A stretch of DNA of 64,000 bases. Source: Phyllobacterium endophyticum (lineage in GTDB: Bacteria; Pseudomonadota; Alphaproteobacteria; Rhizobiales; Rhizobiaceae). A model generated the notes under the pieces. It made no database searches. It saw nothing but the letters and a program-made list of their open reading frames with translations, and was not told the DNA's origin. Both the position numbers and the translations under genes were made by a program. Location of the stretch: NCBI RefSeq assembly GCF_003010935.1, contig NZ_PGGN01000003.1, positions 186,001 through 250,000 on the forward strand. The letters are read 5' to 3'. This document shows, in pieces, positions 51,917 to 59,002 of this stretch (its first letter is position 1; every line of letters starts with the position of its first letter).

Positions 51917-51959
51917 GAGGCCCGACGCTCATCAAAAGGCTTTGCTTCAACGTCCGGCC
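51917..51959. repeat. Palindromic intergenic element, fourth copy
   Basis: GGCCCGACG pairs with CGTCCGGCC (one mismatch). The inner CATCAAAAGGCTTTGCTTCAA is shared with 33500 and, in part, with 47555. Confidence 0.5.
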
Positions 51960-52032
51960 CCAGCCGAAGACTGGTCCTTTCGGCTCCCCTGAACTGCTAG
52001 GATAGTAAACGTTTTGGTCTTCCTCAATGCTG

Positions 52033-52048
52033 TGTCCGCCTCCGGACA
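52033..52048. promoter_or_regulatory. TGTCC/GGACA palindrome 6
   Basis: TGTCCG-CCTC-CGGACA, perfect arms, ending 13 bases before the -35 of the promoter at 52062. Its place fits an activator or repressor site for the NepR-like gene. Confidence 0.6.
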
Positions 52049-52061
52049 TTGCATTACGGGT

Positions 52062-52086
52062 GGAACAATTTTCACGAGTCGTGGTT
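52062..52086 (+). promoter_or_regulatory. EcfG/RpoE2-type promoter of the NepR-like gene
   Basis: Plus strand: GGAAC, 16 bases, GGTT, 29 bases before ATG 52116. nepR genes are often under the sigma factor that they inhibit, which would fit. Confidence 0.65.
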
Positions 52087-52115
52087 TGCTCCCGAAGTTT
52101 TCCTAAAGCCGCCCC

Positions 52116-52286
52116 ATGAATGACGAAGAAGAAAATCCCGCAAGTCACCGGGTTCTGGAACAACGAGCCCGTCGTCGCGAACTCAACGAAGCGCTACGAG
52201 CAATTTTCCCCGCTGTAGCAACGGATGATCGATTCGAAGAGTTGCTGAAGCGATTGGACGATTCAGAACCGACGAAGCAAGACTGA
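52116..52286 (+). CDS. NepR-like anti-sigma factor candidate (56 aa)
   Basis: 56 residues with a disordered acidic start (MNDEEENPASHRVLEQRARR), a helix RELNEALRAIFPAVATD and the NepR-like end DRFEELLKRLDD. NepR proteins have two short helices with the pattern LRxxYxxxxxxxxP(D)RFxxLLxxL and bind the EcfG sigma factor until phosphorylated PhyR displaces them. Here the match covers the second helix well, but the Pro before DRF is absent and Y is F. An EcfG-type promoter lies 29 bases upstream, supporting the assignment. No ecfG or phyR is in the window. A look-alike helical peptide cannot be excluded. Confidence 0.55.
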   Translation: MNDEEENPASHRVLEQRARRRELNEALRAIFPAVATDDRFEELLKRLDDSEPTKQD

Positions 52287-52305
52287 GTTTGAACGACCAT
52301 CAGCT

Positions 52306-52323
52306 CTGTCCGCTACAGGACAG
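52306..52323. promoter_or_regulatory. TGTCC/GGACA palindrome 7
   Basis: CTGTCC-GCTACA-GGACAG, perfect 6-bp arms, followed by CAACC. It ends 33 bases before ATG 52357. Confidence 0.65.
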
Positions 52324-52356
52324 CAACCTTTCTTGTGGTTCCGTATTCGGGATGAA

Positions 52357-52623
52357 ATGGATGATCTCAAGTTTCCTAATGTCCCGATTCTCGGTCCACG
52401 CTCGGGAGAGCATCGGTTGATAAACTCCGTGAATGCGGCTCTCGCGTTCATGCTGGAACATTGGCTTGGCGAAACAGGACCCAAAAGGCAGATTGCTCTC
52501 GATGCCTTGGAAAGTGCAATTGCTGGCAATGTTTCCGCCGAAGACGCAAGAACCGCGTTCCTCTATGCAGCTGACGAAGCGGGTATTTTAGAACCTTTAG
52601 ATAACCGAAGAGCCCCTGCATAG
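52357..52623 (+). CDS. DUF982 family protein
   Basis: An 88-residue intact member. ATG 52357 is preferred over TTG 52333. MDDLKFPNVPILGPRSGEH, then VNAALAFMLEHWLGETGPKR and VSAEDARTAFLYAADEAGIL. It is 70 bases after the NepR-like gene and carries its own TGTCC/GGACA palindrome at the fixed distance, so it may be read both from the upstream EcfG-type promoter and from its own. Confidence 0.85.
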   Translation: MDDLKFPNVPILGPRSGEHRLINSVNAALAFMLEHWLGETGPKRQIALDALESAIAGNVSAEDARTAFLYAADEAGILEPLDNRRAPA

Positions 52624-52885
52624 GTACCAGCAGGCCATGCTGCCCCGCTGGGTGCCGATAGCCGAGACCAGTGTTTCCTGATCAGCCGCAGCAACCGCAA
52701 TCTCCTTTGGATCGCGCATCCCTTGATCTAATAGCTTCATGACCGCCGGGCTAACCGGTGCGTTCTCGTGGGTGTTGGATCGCGCTGAAGGATTGCCGAG
52801 ACCATCATATGAGCCGTCTGCATCATCATCCAGCTTCGGTGGAGTAGGTGAGATTTTCTTTTATGCCGAACATGCTAATTCCCCG
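52624..52885. other. No gene; probable remnant on the minus strand
   Basis: On the minus strand a short open stretch reads SPAVMKLLDQGMRDPKEIAV then AAADQETLVSAIGTQRGSMA, protein-like but without start, end or recognised family. Nothing else is supported in these 260 bases. Confidence 0.35.
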
Positions 52886-53209
52886 TCACTCGTACACGGC
52901 GGGAGCACATACCTCTTTACGCTCAGACTCGATCAATACCGCTCGAAGTTGTTCTGGGCCACCGCTGGCCAGTTCGTGCGCGTGCATAGTATCCTGATCG
53001 ATCCTTGTAAAGTGGCCCTCATCGAGGCGAAACGCCCCATTCATACCACCTTGTGAGAAGAAATCGGCTTCGAGCTCTCCCCAGGTGCCAAGGAACTCGC
53101 CACACGTCGTGCACGTGATAGGTGTGTGATCCGACAGCACTGTTGGGAGTTTAAGGTAAGTCGTCCTGCAATTGGGGCAGTCCAGCTTGTGGTCCAGTTC
53201 CTGAGACAT
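52886..53209 (-). CDS. Small zinc-ribbon protein, copy 3, with longer tail
   Basis: 107 residues from ATG 53209. Ribbon cysteines in DCPNCRTTYLKL and ITCTTCGEFLG, then the family end GELEADFFSQGGMNGAFRLD. Unlike the other two copies it continues for about 35 residues (DQDTMHAHELASGGPEQLRA ... EVCAPAVYE), perhaps by loss of the original stop. It has no promoter motif of the EcfG type upstream. Function unknown. Confidence 0.72.
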   Translation of the reverse strand: MSQELDHKLDCPNCRTTYLKLPTVLSDHTPITCTTCGEFLGTWGELEADFFSQGGMNGAFRLDEGHFTRIDQDTMHAHELASGGPEQLRAVLIESERKEVCAPAVYE

Positions 53210-53322
53210 CTTGATGATCCCATGAAAGAGGCACTGTCTTGCATACGAATATTCTGAAATTTGCGGTTTGCAAGTATGTGTCTTCCAGCAGACACTGCGT
53301 CGCTGGTGCCATCTGAACGCAA

Positions 53323-53712
53323 ATGCCCATGTTTGAACCTTTGGCACCTGTGGGAGTTCAACAAGAGTTGACAGAACCTCCTTTGGCCGTACTGGAGCAG
53401 CATAAGCACATGAGATGGGAAGCGCGTACACTTTTCCAGAATATTGGCTTGGGAACTACGTTTTCCCTTATGGCAACGGTTCAATCATCAATCATTAAAG
53501 TTGAACTGAAAGACGGGGATGACGTTTTTGTGGTGGACTTCGAGAACAAATACATTCCCTACAGAGCGCAACGACCGTCAAAGACACAGATAACTCTGTT
53601 ACGCAAAAATTCCCCGACTCTCCATCTTGTGCCAGTCGCATCGGGACAGCTTGGCTCAAACATCACATCGTCGTTGGTAACTGAAGACTGGATCGTGGAA
53701 AGAACCTCCTGA
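53323..53712 (+). CDS. Hypothetical protein
   Basis: 129 codons from ATG 53323; a second candidate start is ATG 53470 (80 residues, MATVQSSIIKVELKDGDDVF). The C-terminal part looks like a genuine beta-rich domain (FVVDFENKYIPYRAQRPSKT, then LHLVPVASGQLGSNIT). The first 49 residues run antisense to the upstream region of the zinc-ribbon gene and may not be coding. I do not recognise the family. Confidence 0.5.
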   Translation: MPMFEPLAPVGVQQELTEPPLAVLEQHKHMRWEARTLFQNIGLGTTFSLMATVQSSIIKVELKDGDDVFVVDFENKYIPYRAQRPSKTQITLLRKNSPTLHLVPVASGQLGSNITSSLVTEDWIVERTS

Positions 53713-53801
53713 TACTGCATCAGAGCTCAGTTGCCGCACAAATCGCTTGCTTTATCACCAGATAGGCTGCTGTTAGCCGCCAAGCCCCGGAGGCGGCTGC
53801 T

Positions 53802-54029
53802 ATGACAACCACTATATGTCCCATCTCAAATGAGCCTGTTGACCTCATTTCGACTGCCAGTGACTACTCAGAATTCAATTGCCCAAGTTGCGGGCGCTTC
53901 CGTATATCTCCCGCAGCATTGAAGCTGATCGTCAACCACTCCCGCAGGAGGCGGGAATCTTTGCTGGACAAGGCAAGGGCCGACGCACAAGGCGGCGATG
54001 GCATACCCTTTATCAGAAACATCCTCTAA
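53802..54029 (+). CDS. Small single-knuckle zinc protein
   Basis: 75 residues, MTTTICPISNEPVDLISTA then SEFNCPSCGRFRISPAALKL. C6 and the CPSC pair (C31, C34) can bind a metal together with a further ligand. The C-terminal half is basic and helical (IVNHSRRRRESLLDKARADA). It resembles the N-terminal zinc segment of some nucleic-acid-binding accessory proteins, but no family is certain. The 3' ends of this gene and 54026-54394 overlap by 4 bases. Confidence 0.6.
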   Translation: MTTTICPISNEPVDLISTASDYSEFNCPSCGRFRISPAALKLIVNHSRRRRESLLDKARADAQGGDGIPFIRNIL

Positions 54030-54394
54030 AAACGGCGTACATTCGCGTCTTTTAATGCTTGGTGATGTACGATGGACTGGACGAAGTCCCTGCCTACCAT
54101 CATGCGCACATTCTTAGACCGCCAAGTGCATTTCTTCCGCTGTTCTGGTGTAATCCATTCGCCATCGAACGCCTTGAGAAAGCACTCGGCGCTCTCCTTT
54201 TTATGAAAGCGATAGATGATGAAACCCTCGCCATCCACAGACAGACTCCTGTGCGGTCTCCAAGCTCCTAGCTTGTCAGCAAGGAACATCACGTTCTCAA
54301 ACCGCCGGGATACCTCACAAGCAAGCACTGCGACCTGACAAGGATATCCGCGGTTAATCAGGCCTTCAGGCGGCTCGCCTCGACTTCTGCTCAT
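54026..54394 (-). CDS. Hypothetical protein with an RRM-like or DUF-type fold
   Basis: 122 residues. RFENVMFLADKLGAWRPHRS, then GEGFIIYRFHKKESAECFLK, AFDGEWITPEQRKK. The strand-helix-strand order with FxxxxxAxxFLxxFxGE is like small ferredoxin-fold proteins that replace a mobile helix. No motif for catalysis. A GGAAC, 17 bases, GGTT site lies at 54416-54441, only about 20-45 bases upstream, so it may belong to the stress set. Confidence 0.6.
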   Translation of the reverse strand: MSRSRGEPPEGLINRGYPCQVAVLACEVSRRFENVMFLADKLGAWRPHRSLSVDGEGFIIYRFHKKESAECFLKAFDGEWITPEQRKKCTWRSKNVRMMVGRDFVQSIVHHQALKDANVRRF

Positions 54395-54415
54395 GGGGAT
54401 GTTCTCAGCAGTATA

Positions 54416-54441
54416 ACCCTGTATGTTCTTTATTTGTTCCA
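54416..54441 (-). promoter_or_regulatory. EcfG/RpoE2-type promoter
   Basis: Minus strand: GGAAC, 17 bases, GGTT. The transcript would begin about 10 bases before ATG 54394. Confidence 0.5.
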
Positions 54442-54534
54442 GACGGGAAGCAAAGTCAATGAATGTTGCCTGGGATGACAGCCAAGCAGCAACTTGTTGT
54501 CCTCGTGGGAGTTTGGAGTCAGGAGGAAACTGCC

Positions 54535-54747
54535 ATGCAACATCCAGATACGGGAGATAAGATCAGTTCGAAACGACGAGGCGATCCCATCAAAGTTCTC
54601 CGGCGCGGTCTTGCCGGCGAGGATGACGAAGAATGGGTATACGCAGTGGTTGTGTCGAATTTCGAAGCCGCTATGACCGTGCAATACTCAGACGGTGTGC
54701 AGGAAGTTATACCATGGGTATCAGGTCGCATCTGCGAACGACCCTGA
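54535..54747 (+). CDS. Small beta-rich protein, copy 2
   Basis: 70 residues from ATG 54535, with AGGAGGAAACTGCC upstream as in copy 1 (33013). MQHPDTGDKISSKRRGDPI, then an insert GLAGEDDEE absent from copy 1, and QEVIPWVSGRIC. The 60-base leader (GCCAAGCAGCAACTT) is shared with copy 1, so leader and gene were duplicated together. Function unknown. Confidence 0.7.
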   Translation: MQHPDTGDKISSKRRGDPIKVLRRGLAGEDDEEWVYAVVVSNFEAAMTVQYSDGVQEVIPWVSGRICERP

Positions 54748-55101
54748 CCACTCATGAGACGAAAGCCGGATGCACATGCAGTGACGGCCCTGATGGCGTT
54801 TCAACTTCTGCTTCTTTTACCTAGGCTATCGCGCGCTGGAATCTGAAAGCTTTAAAACGACAATCTAACGGTCTGCCACGCCGGAATTCTACCATCACAA
54901 AAAACGCGCTTGCCGATCAGACTGCGCGAAGATCCGCGACAACGCGTTGTCCTCGCGCATGTTACTGTAACGTACTTGGCAACTCTACTGTTCGTGCCAA
55001 AGATTGCGCGTAGGCTGGTCCCAGGTTCGATACAAGAGCCAAGGGACACAAAAGTCCAGGCAGCCGATAATACTAAATGCATGCCTAACGGGGGTAATAT
55101 C

Positions 55102-56730
55102 ATGGCGTCGACATTGCGCAAATTTTCATTGTGGGCAGTGCTTTTGGCTGCAACCGTATCCAACGGCGGTGGAGAGGCCATCGCTCAAACGAAGTCCATG
55201 ATCCCGCCCGCCCTTGTCACACCCGATAAGGTCGAGTCGCCGCTTGGTGCGCTCGAATTCAAGGACGGCGTGCCGAGCAAGGCAACCGCCGACAAACTCT
55301 ACGACAATCTCGACTTCACCTACGCCCACCGTGCGTTCATGGACAATTTGCGTGGTGTCAGCATCCACGCGCTGCGCGACGGCATGATGAGTATTGGCAT
55401 GAAGGACAACGAGGTCGTCGTCTTCGAAACGTTGATGGATGCCAAGTCGCTGTACCTGACCGCAAACGCCGATACGATCTACGTGATGGGCTTCCTCGAT
55501 CTCAGCAAGGGTCCCGTCGTGGTGGAGACCCCGCCTAAGTTTCTTGGCGCTGTGCAGGACGCCTGGTTCCGCTGGGTGATTGATCTAGGTGCGCCTGGAC
55601 CCGACCGCGGGGAGGGTGGGAAGTATCTGATTGTGGGGCCTGACTACACCGGAACGCTGCCGCAAGGCGGGTTCTTTGTCGCGCGTGCCCGCACCAATTC
55701 CATCGTGTGGTTCGGCCGGTCGTTCCTGGAGAGTCACAACGATCCCAAGCCGGTGGTCGAAGGGATCAAGAAGTTTACCAAGGTCTATCCTTACGAAGAA
55801 GGCGGTATCGGCACACCTGTCGCCGACTTCCTCGCCGGTAAGACCAAGCTTGGCAAAATCACCCCGCCGCCGCCGACCGTGTTCCACGACGGAAGCGGCA
55901 AGGTGATGAATACAATTCCGCCCAACGACTGGGGCTTCTACGAGATGCTCAATGAGATCGTGCAGAAGGAACCGGCCACTTCGCTCGACCCGGAACTGAT
56001 GGGCCCGATTGCGGCGATCGGCATTGTCAAGGGCAAGCCCTTTGCGCCAGACGAGCGCATGAAGAAGCTCATGACCGAAGCGCTGGCTGTTGCCAACGCA
56101 AGCTCGCGCACCCTCTTCATATCGCCGCGTGATCCGAGTTGGTACTACTATCCCAACTCGTCGTGGTTCAACTACCTGTTCGAGACCGGATACGAATTCG
56201 AGACGCCAATCCCGGAAGTAACGCCCGAGGGCGTCAAGCCCTATCCAGCCACGGGATACCGGACAATGAATGAGCGGACCAACTTCTTTTATGGCGTCAC
56301 CGGTATCACGCCTGGCATGGCCATGCGCCTCACGGGCATCGGCTCGCAGTATCTGTTGGCGATGACGGACGCGGATAAGAACCATTTCGACGGCGCCAAG
56401 ACCTATAAGGTCACGCTTCCGAAGGGCATTCCCGAAGAAAACTTCTGGTCGCTCACGCTCTACGACAACATGACTCGCTCGATGCTCGATACGCCGCAGC
56501 GCTATCCTCGGGCCGGCAGCCAAAACTACCCTTCTCCTGCGGCAGAGGCTGCGGCCGATGGCTCCACGACCGTCTACTTCGGGCCATCTCAGCCCGACGG
56601 CGTGCCGCGCGGCAACTGGATCCAGACCGACCCAAAAAAAGGCTGGTTCACGATCCTGCGCCTCTATAGCCCTACCGAACCCTTCTTCACGAAGGAATGG
56701 CGGCTAAGCGAGATCGAGTTGGTTAACTGA
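55102..56730 (+). CDS. Exported DUF1254/DUF1214 protein
   Basis: A 542-residue periplasmic protein. The start at 55102 gives a signal peptide (LRKFSLWAVLLAATVSNGGG, cleavage after EAIAQ). The N-terminal DUF1254 domain (DFTYAHRAFMDNLRGVSIHA) carries strands around TLTANADTIYVMGFLDL. The C-terminal DUF1214 domain includes FWSLTLYDNMTRSMLDTPQR and WIQTDPKKGWFTILRLYSP, usual for the family. The enzymatic role is unknown; relatives are often beside haloalkane or steroid genes. Upstream 54910-55101 is open but lacks a ribosome binding site. It is monocistronic, with a decayed gene behind it. Confidence 0.88.
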   Translation: MASTLRKFSLWAVLLAATVSNGGGEAIAQTKSMIPPALVTPDKVESPLGALEFKDGVPSKATADKLYDNLDFTYAHRAFMDNLRGVSIHALRDGMMSIGMKDNEVVVFETLMDAKSLYLTANADTIYVMGFLDLSKGPVVVETPPKFLGAVQDAWFRWVIDLGAPGPDRGEGGKYLIVGPDYTGTLPQGGFFVARARTNSIVWFGRSFLESHNDPKPVVEGIKKFTKVYPYEEGGIGTPVADFLAGKTKLGKITPPPPTVFHDGSGKVMNTIPPNDWGFYEMLNEIVQKEPATSLDPELMGPIAAIGIVKGKPFAPDERMKKLMTEALAVANASSRTLFISPRDPSWYYYPNSSWFNYLFETGYEFETPIPEVTPEGVKPYPATGYRTMNERTNFFYGVTGITPGMAMRLTGIGSQYLLAMTDADKNHFDGAKTYKVTLPKGIPEENFWSLTLYDNMTRSMLDTPQRYPRAGSQNYPSPAAEAAADGSTTVYFGPSQPDGVPRGNWIQTDPKKGWFTILRLYSPTEPFFTKEWRLSEIELVN

Positions 56731-56881
56731 GAGACAATTGATCGCGGCATTTGCCGGGCTTCTTCGCAAAGGAGGAACAGTCCTTCGGCGGGGAACCGCG
56801 CTTGCGGCACGCCTTGCCCTGCCTCGATGATGACCAGGTCAGCCATCTCTGGACGGATCCTTCAAAGCAGTTTGAGAATTT

Positions 56882-57415
56882 TCATACTCCACCGTACCAG
56901 ACACACTTTGTCAGGGCCGCATCAAGGTTGGGGATAAACTCCCGGGCGGCCGGTAGCGGGATACGGTCAAACGCGAGATTGATTTTCTGCTCGCTGCCAT
57001 CCGGCCGAATTTGATTGTAGTAACAATACTGCGTGGCCGGCGCCCTACTGCTACCGCTCGAATACCGCCATCCGGTGACAATCGTCCCTTGGCCGAATGA
57101 GACCTCATTGAACACAGTCACTTCGATTTTGATTGCGTCTCCGTCGCTTGTCTTGTGCGGTTGCGACGAGAGTTGCGGCTGGACCGGTTGCTGTGCCGTG
57201 ATGGTACCCTTGACATCAACCGTTGCAGACGGATCGAAGCTGACGATGCCGCCATCTGCAATCTTGACTGTGCCTTCCTCCAGCCTGAACGGCGCCGGCT
57301 TTTCCCGTGTGAGCGCCGGGAGTTGGCATAGATGATGGCAGCTACGCCAATCCCGGCAACAACAAGAGCGGCGGGCTCATATGGTATATTGCGTGTAGTT
57401 GGGACTTTAGCGTGT
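56882..57415 (-). pseudogene. Membrane-anchored periplasmic protein, frameshifted
   Basis: Near 57400-57320 the minus strand encodes EPAALVVAGIGVAAIIYANS, a membrane anchor, without a start codon. Close to 57320 the frame changes, and PALTREKPAPFRLEEGTVKI, then VSFDPSATVDVKGTITAQQP and EVSFGQGTIVTGWRYSSG to WYGGV follow to 56882. The mature part looks intact. The start loss and the frameshift make function doubtful. It follows 57462-57653 on the same strand. Confidence 0.6.
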
Positions 57416-57461
57416 GCGCGCTACCGATTCAGCTCTTAGAGCTCTCGTTAGATTAATGTCT

Positions 57462-57653
57462 TCAGGCAGACTGTCCATTTGAGGTCCGACCTTTCATCAC
57501 TTCGGAAGCGGTCGATCGGACGAATGCCGCGGGCCTGCCGTCTGTGTTGATATCCAGATCGAACTTTTCCTGACGTTTCGCAGGCACTCGTTCGTAGGCG
57601 GCCATCATCAGCAAGGAAGATGCAAGGGCGATCATCAGCACGAAGAAGCGCAA
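57462..57653 (-). CDS. Small exported or membrane protein
   Basis: 63 residues. MRFFVLMIALASSLLMMAA is a signal peptide or membrane anchor, followed by a charged mature part AYERVPAKRQEKFDLDINTD. No cysteine or family motif. It lies downstream of a cluster of TGTCGAT half-sites (57711-57770) and upstream of the decayed anchored protein, with which it may have formed an operon. Confidence 0.55.
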   Translation of the reverse strand: MRFFVLMIALASSLLMMAAYERVPAKRQEKFDLDINTDGRPAAFVRSTASEVMKGRTSNGQSA

Positions 57654-57710
57654 GAATCAGTGAATTGCCGAATCCGAAACCTCGGTTTTCATCGACGTAT
57701 CATTCTTACA

Positions 57711-57770
57711 TGTCGATTGGATCGACACGACGCCCTCATATGTCGTTGAATTCAATTTATATCGACATAT
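57711..57770. promoter_or_regulatory. Cluster of TGTCGAT inverted repeats
   Basis: TGTCGAT-TGG-ATCGACA at 57711-57727 is a perfect dyad. ATATGTCG (57738-57745) and CGACATAT (57763-57770) form a second, wider one. Together they give four half-sites in 60 bases between the small exported gene and the LysR gene, and probably bind a regulator. Confidence 0.6.
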
Positions 57771-57899
57771 CGGGGTAGAAGCAGCCGGGCAAGCGGTGTT
57801 CGATCATGTGAGCGCCACACGTTACAGGCTTCTCAGGCGCATGGCCACAAGATGAAGTCCTGATCACGGTCACTTTACGTCGGTGATTAAATCTGCAGT

Positions 57900-58844
57900 G
57901 TGGAAGCTCTGCGAAACCAGAGAGTTCCAACGAGGCGTCCCTTGGACCTACGACAATTGACGTACTTCCTTCGGGTAGCGGAACGCAAGAGCATCACTCT
58001 TGCCGCGGAGGAACTCAACGTGGCGCAGCCAACCCTGACGAAGAGCATGAGACTGCTCGAGGAAGAACTTGGCAGTCAGCTCTTTTGCCGCTTACCACGA
58101 GGGGTAGAACTTACCGAAGCCGGCAAGCACCTCGTTCGCCACGCCCAGGGCATCAAAGTCCAGATGGCGGAAGCGCGTTCGGAACTCAATTCGCTTCAAA
58201 AAGGGGATAGCGGTACGGTCACAATTGGCGCTGGCCCGGCATGGTTGCGCCGGCATTTGCCAGAGGCTATTGCACGCTCGATCGCGACGCGGCCGGAGCT
58301 AAGGATAAACATCTATGACGGCTTTGATGAGGCGCTTTTTCGCAAGTTGCGCCGTGGTGAAGTCGACTTCGTAGTGTCTGAAACTCCCTCGCAGAATGCC
58401 GGCGACCTGGACGTCGAGGTCCTGACATCTATTGATGTATGTGTCATCGCACGAAAAGGCCACCCATTGGCACACAGGAAGTCTATCAGTCTGGTGGAAC
58501 TGCTGGCTTATCCGTGGGTCCTGCCATTCGCAGTAACGCGCGCGCGACAAAGGCTCGACGCCCAGTTCATGCTGCGCAATGTTTCGCCGCCAGAACCTGC
58601 AGTCGAAACCGATTCACTTGCCTTCATGATCAGTATGGTGCGGTGTTCAGACGCGCTTTCCTATACGACGAGCACCGCGGTTACCAATCCGGAAGGAGCA
58701 GGGTTGGTGATACTCCCGATCACGGCGCTGACGTGCGAGCGCGATGCAGGCATTGTCAGACGTAAGGATTCGTGGGTCTCGCCAGCCGCTGCAATTGTCA
58801 TCCAGGCCATCAGGTCAATAAGCGCCGAAGACCCCCACAACTAG
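57900..58844 (+). CDS. LysR-family transcriptional regulator of the sulfatase-transporter operon
   Basis: 314 residues from GTG 57900. Winged helix LDLRQLTYFLRVAERKSITL then LNVAQPTLTKSMRLLEEELG and LFCRLPRGVELT. The CbbR/PcaQ-like effector domain follows (GTVTIGAGPAWLRRHLPEAI). The gene is on the same strand as, and 158 bases ahead of, the ABC transporter operon, which it is likely to control in response to the imported sugar or its breakdown product. A start at 57942 (L14) would give a more usual length. Confidence 0.85.
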   Translation: MEALRNQRVPTRRPLDLRQLTYFLRVAERKSITLAAEELNVAQPTLTKSMRLLEEELGSQLFCRLPRGVELTEAGKHLVRHAQGIKVQMAEARSELNSLQKGDSGTVTIGAGPAWLRRHLPEAIARSIATRPELRINIYDGFDEALFRKLRRGEVDFVVSETPSQNAGDLDVEVLTSIDVCVIARKGHPLAHRKSISLVELLAYPWVLPFAVTRARQRLDAQFMLRNVSPPEPAVETDSLAFMISMVRCSDALSYTTSTAVTNPEGAGLVILPITALTCERDAGIVRRKDSWVSPAAAIVIQAIRSISAEDPHN

Positions 58845-59002
58845 CCCTGCCATTACTTCCAGCTATGGGTTTCGCATTCGAAGTTAGTTGTTAGAAAAAA
58901 CTGAAAATGCCAGTCTTGCTGCGGTGGACCACACCGACGGGCTGGGAGGCCCCGTGTCCGACGATACGGGTAGGTGGTTGCGGTTTGCGAGAGGAGAGAA
59001 GA

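Noticed and set aside
52739-53056. 105-codon plus-strand frame across the zinc-ribbon gene at 52886
   Set aside because: It runs antisense to a well-supported gene and has no domain or ribosome binding site.
28000-55000. Insertion sequence or integron as cause of the duplications
   Set aside because: No transposase, integrase, terminal inverted repeats with target duplications, or attC-like sites could be recognised; only short palindromic elements are present.
55585-56523. 312-codon minus-strand frame opposite the DUF1254 gene
   Set aside because: It is a shadow of the strongly biased codon use of the real gene and has no recognisable protein.
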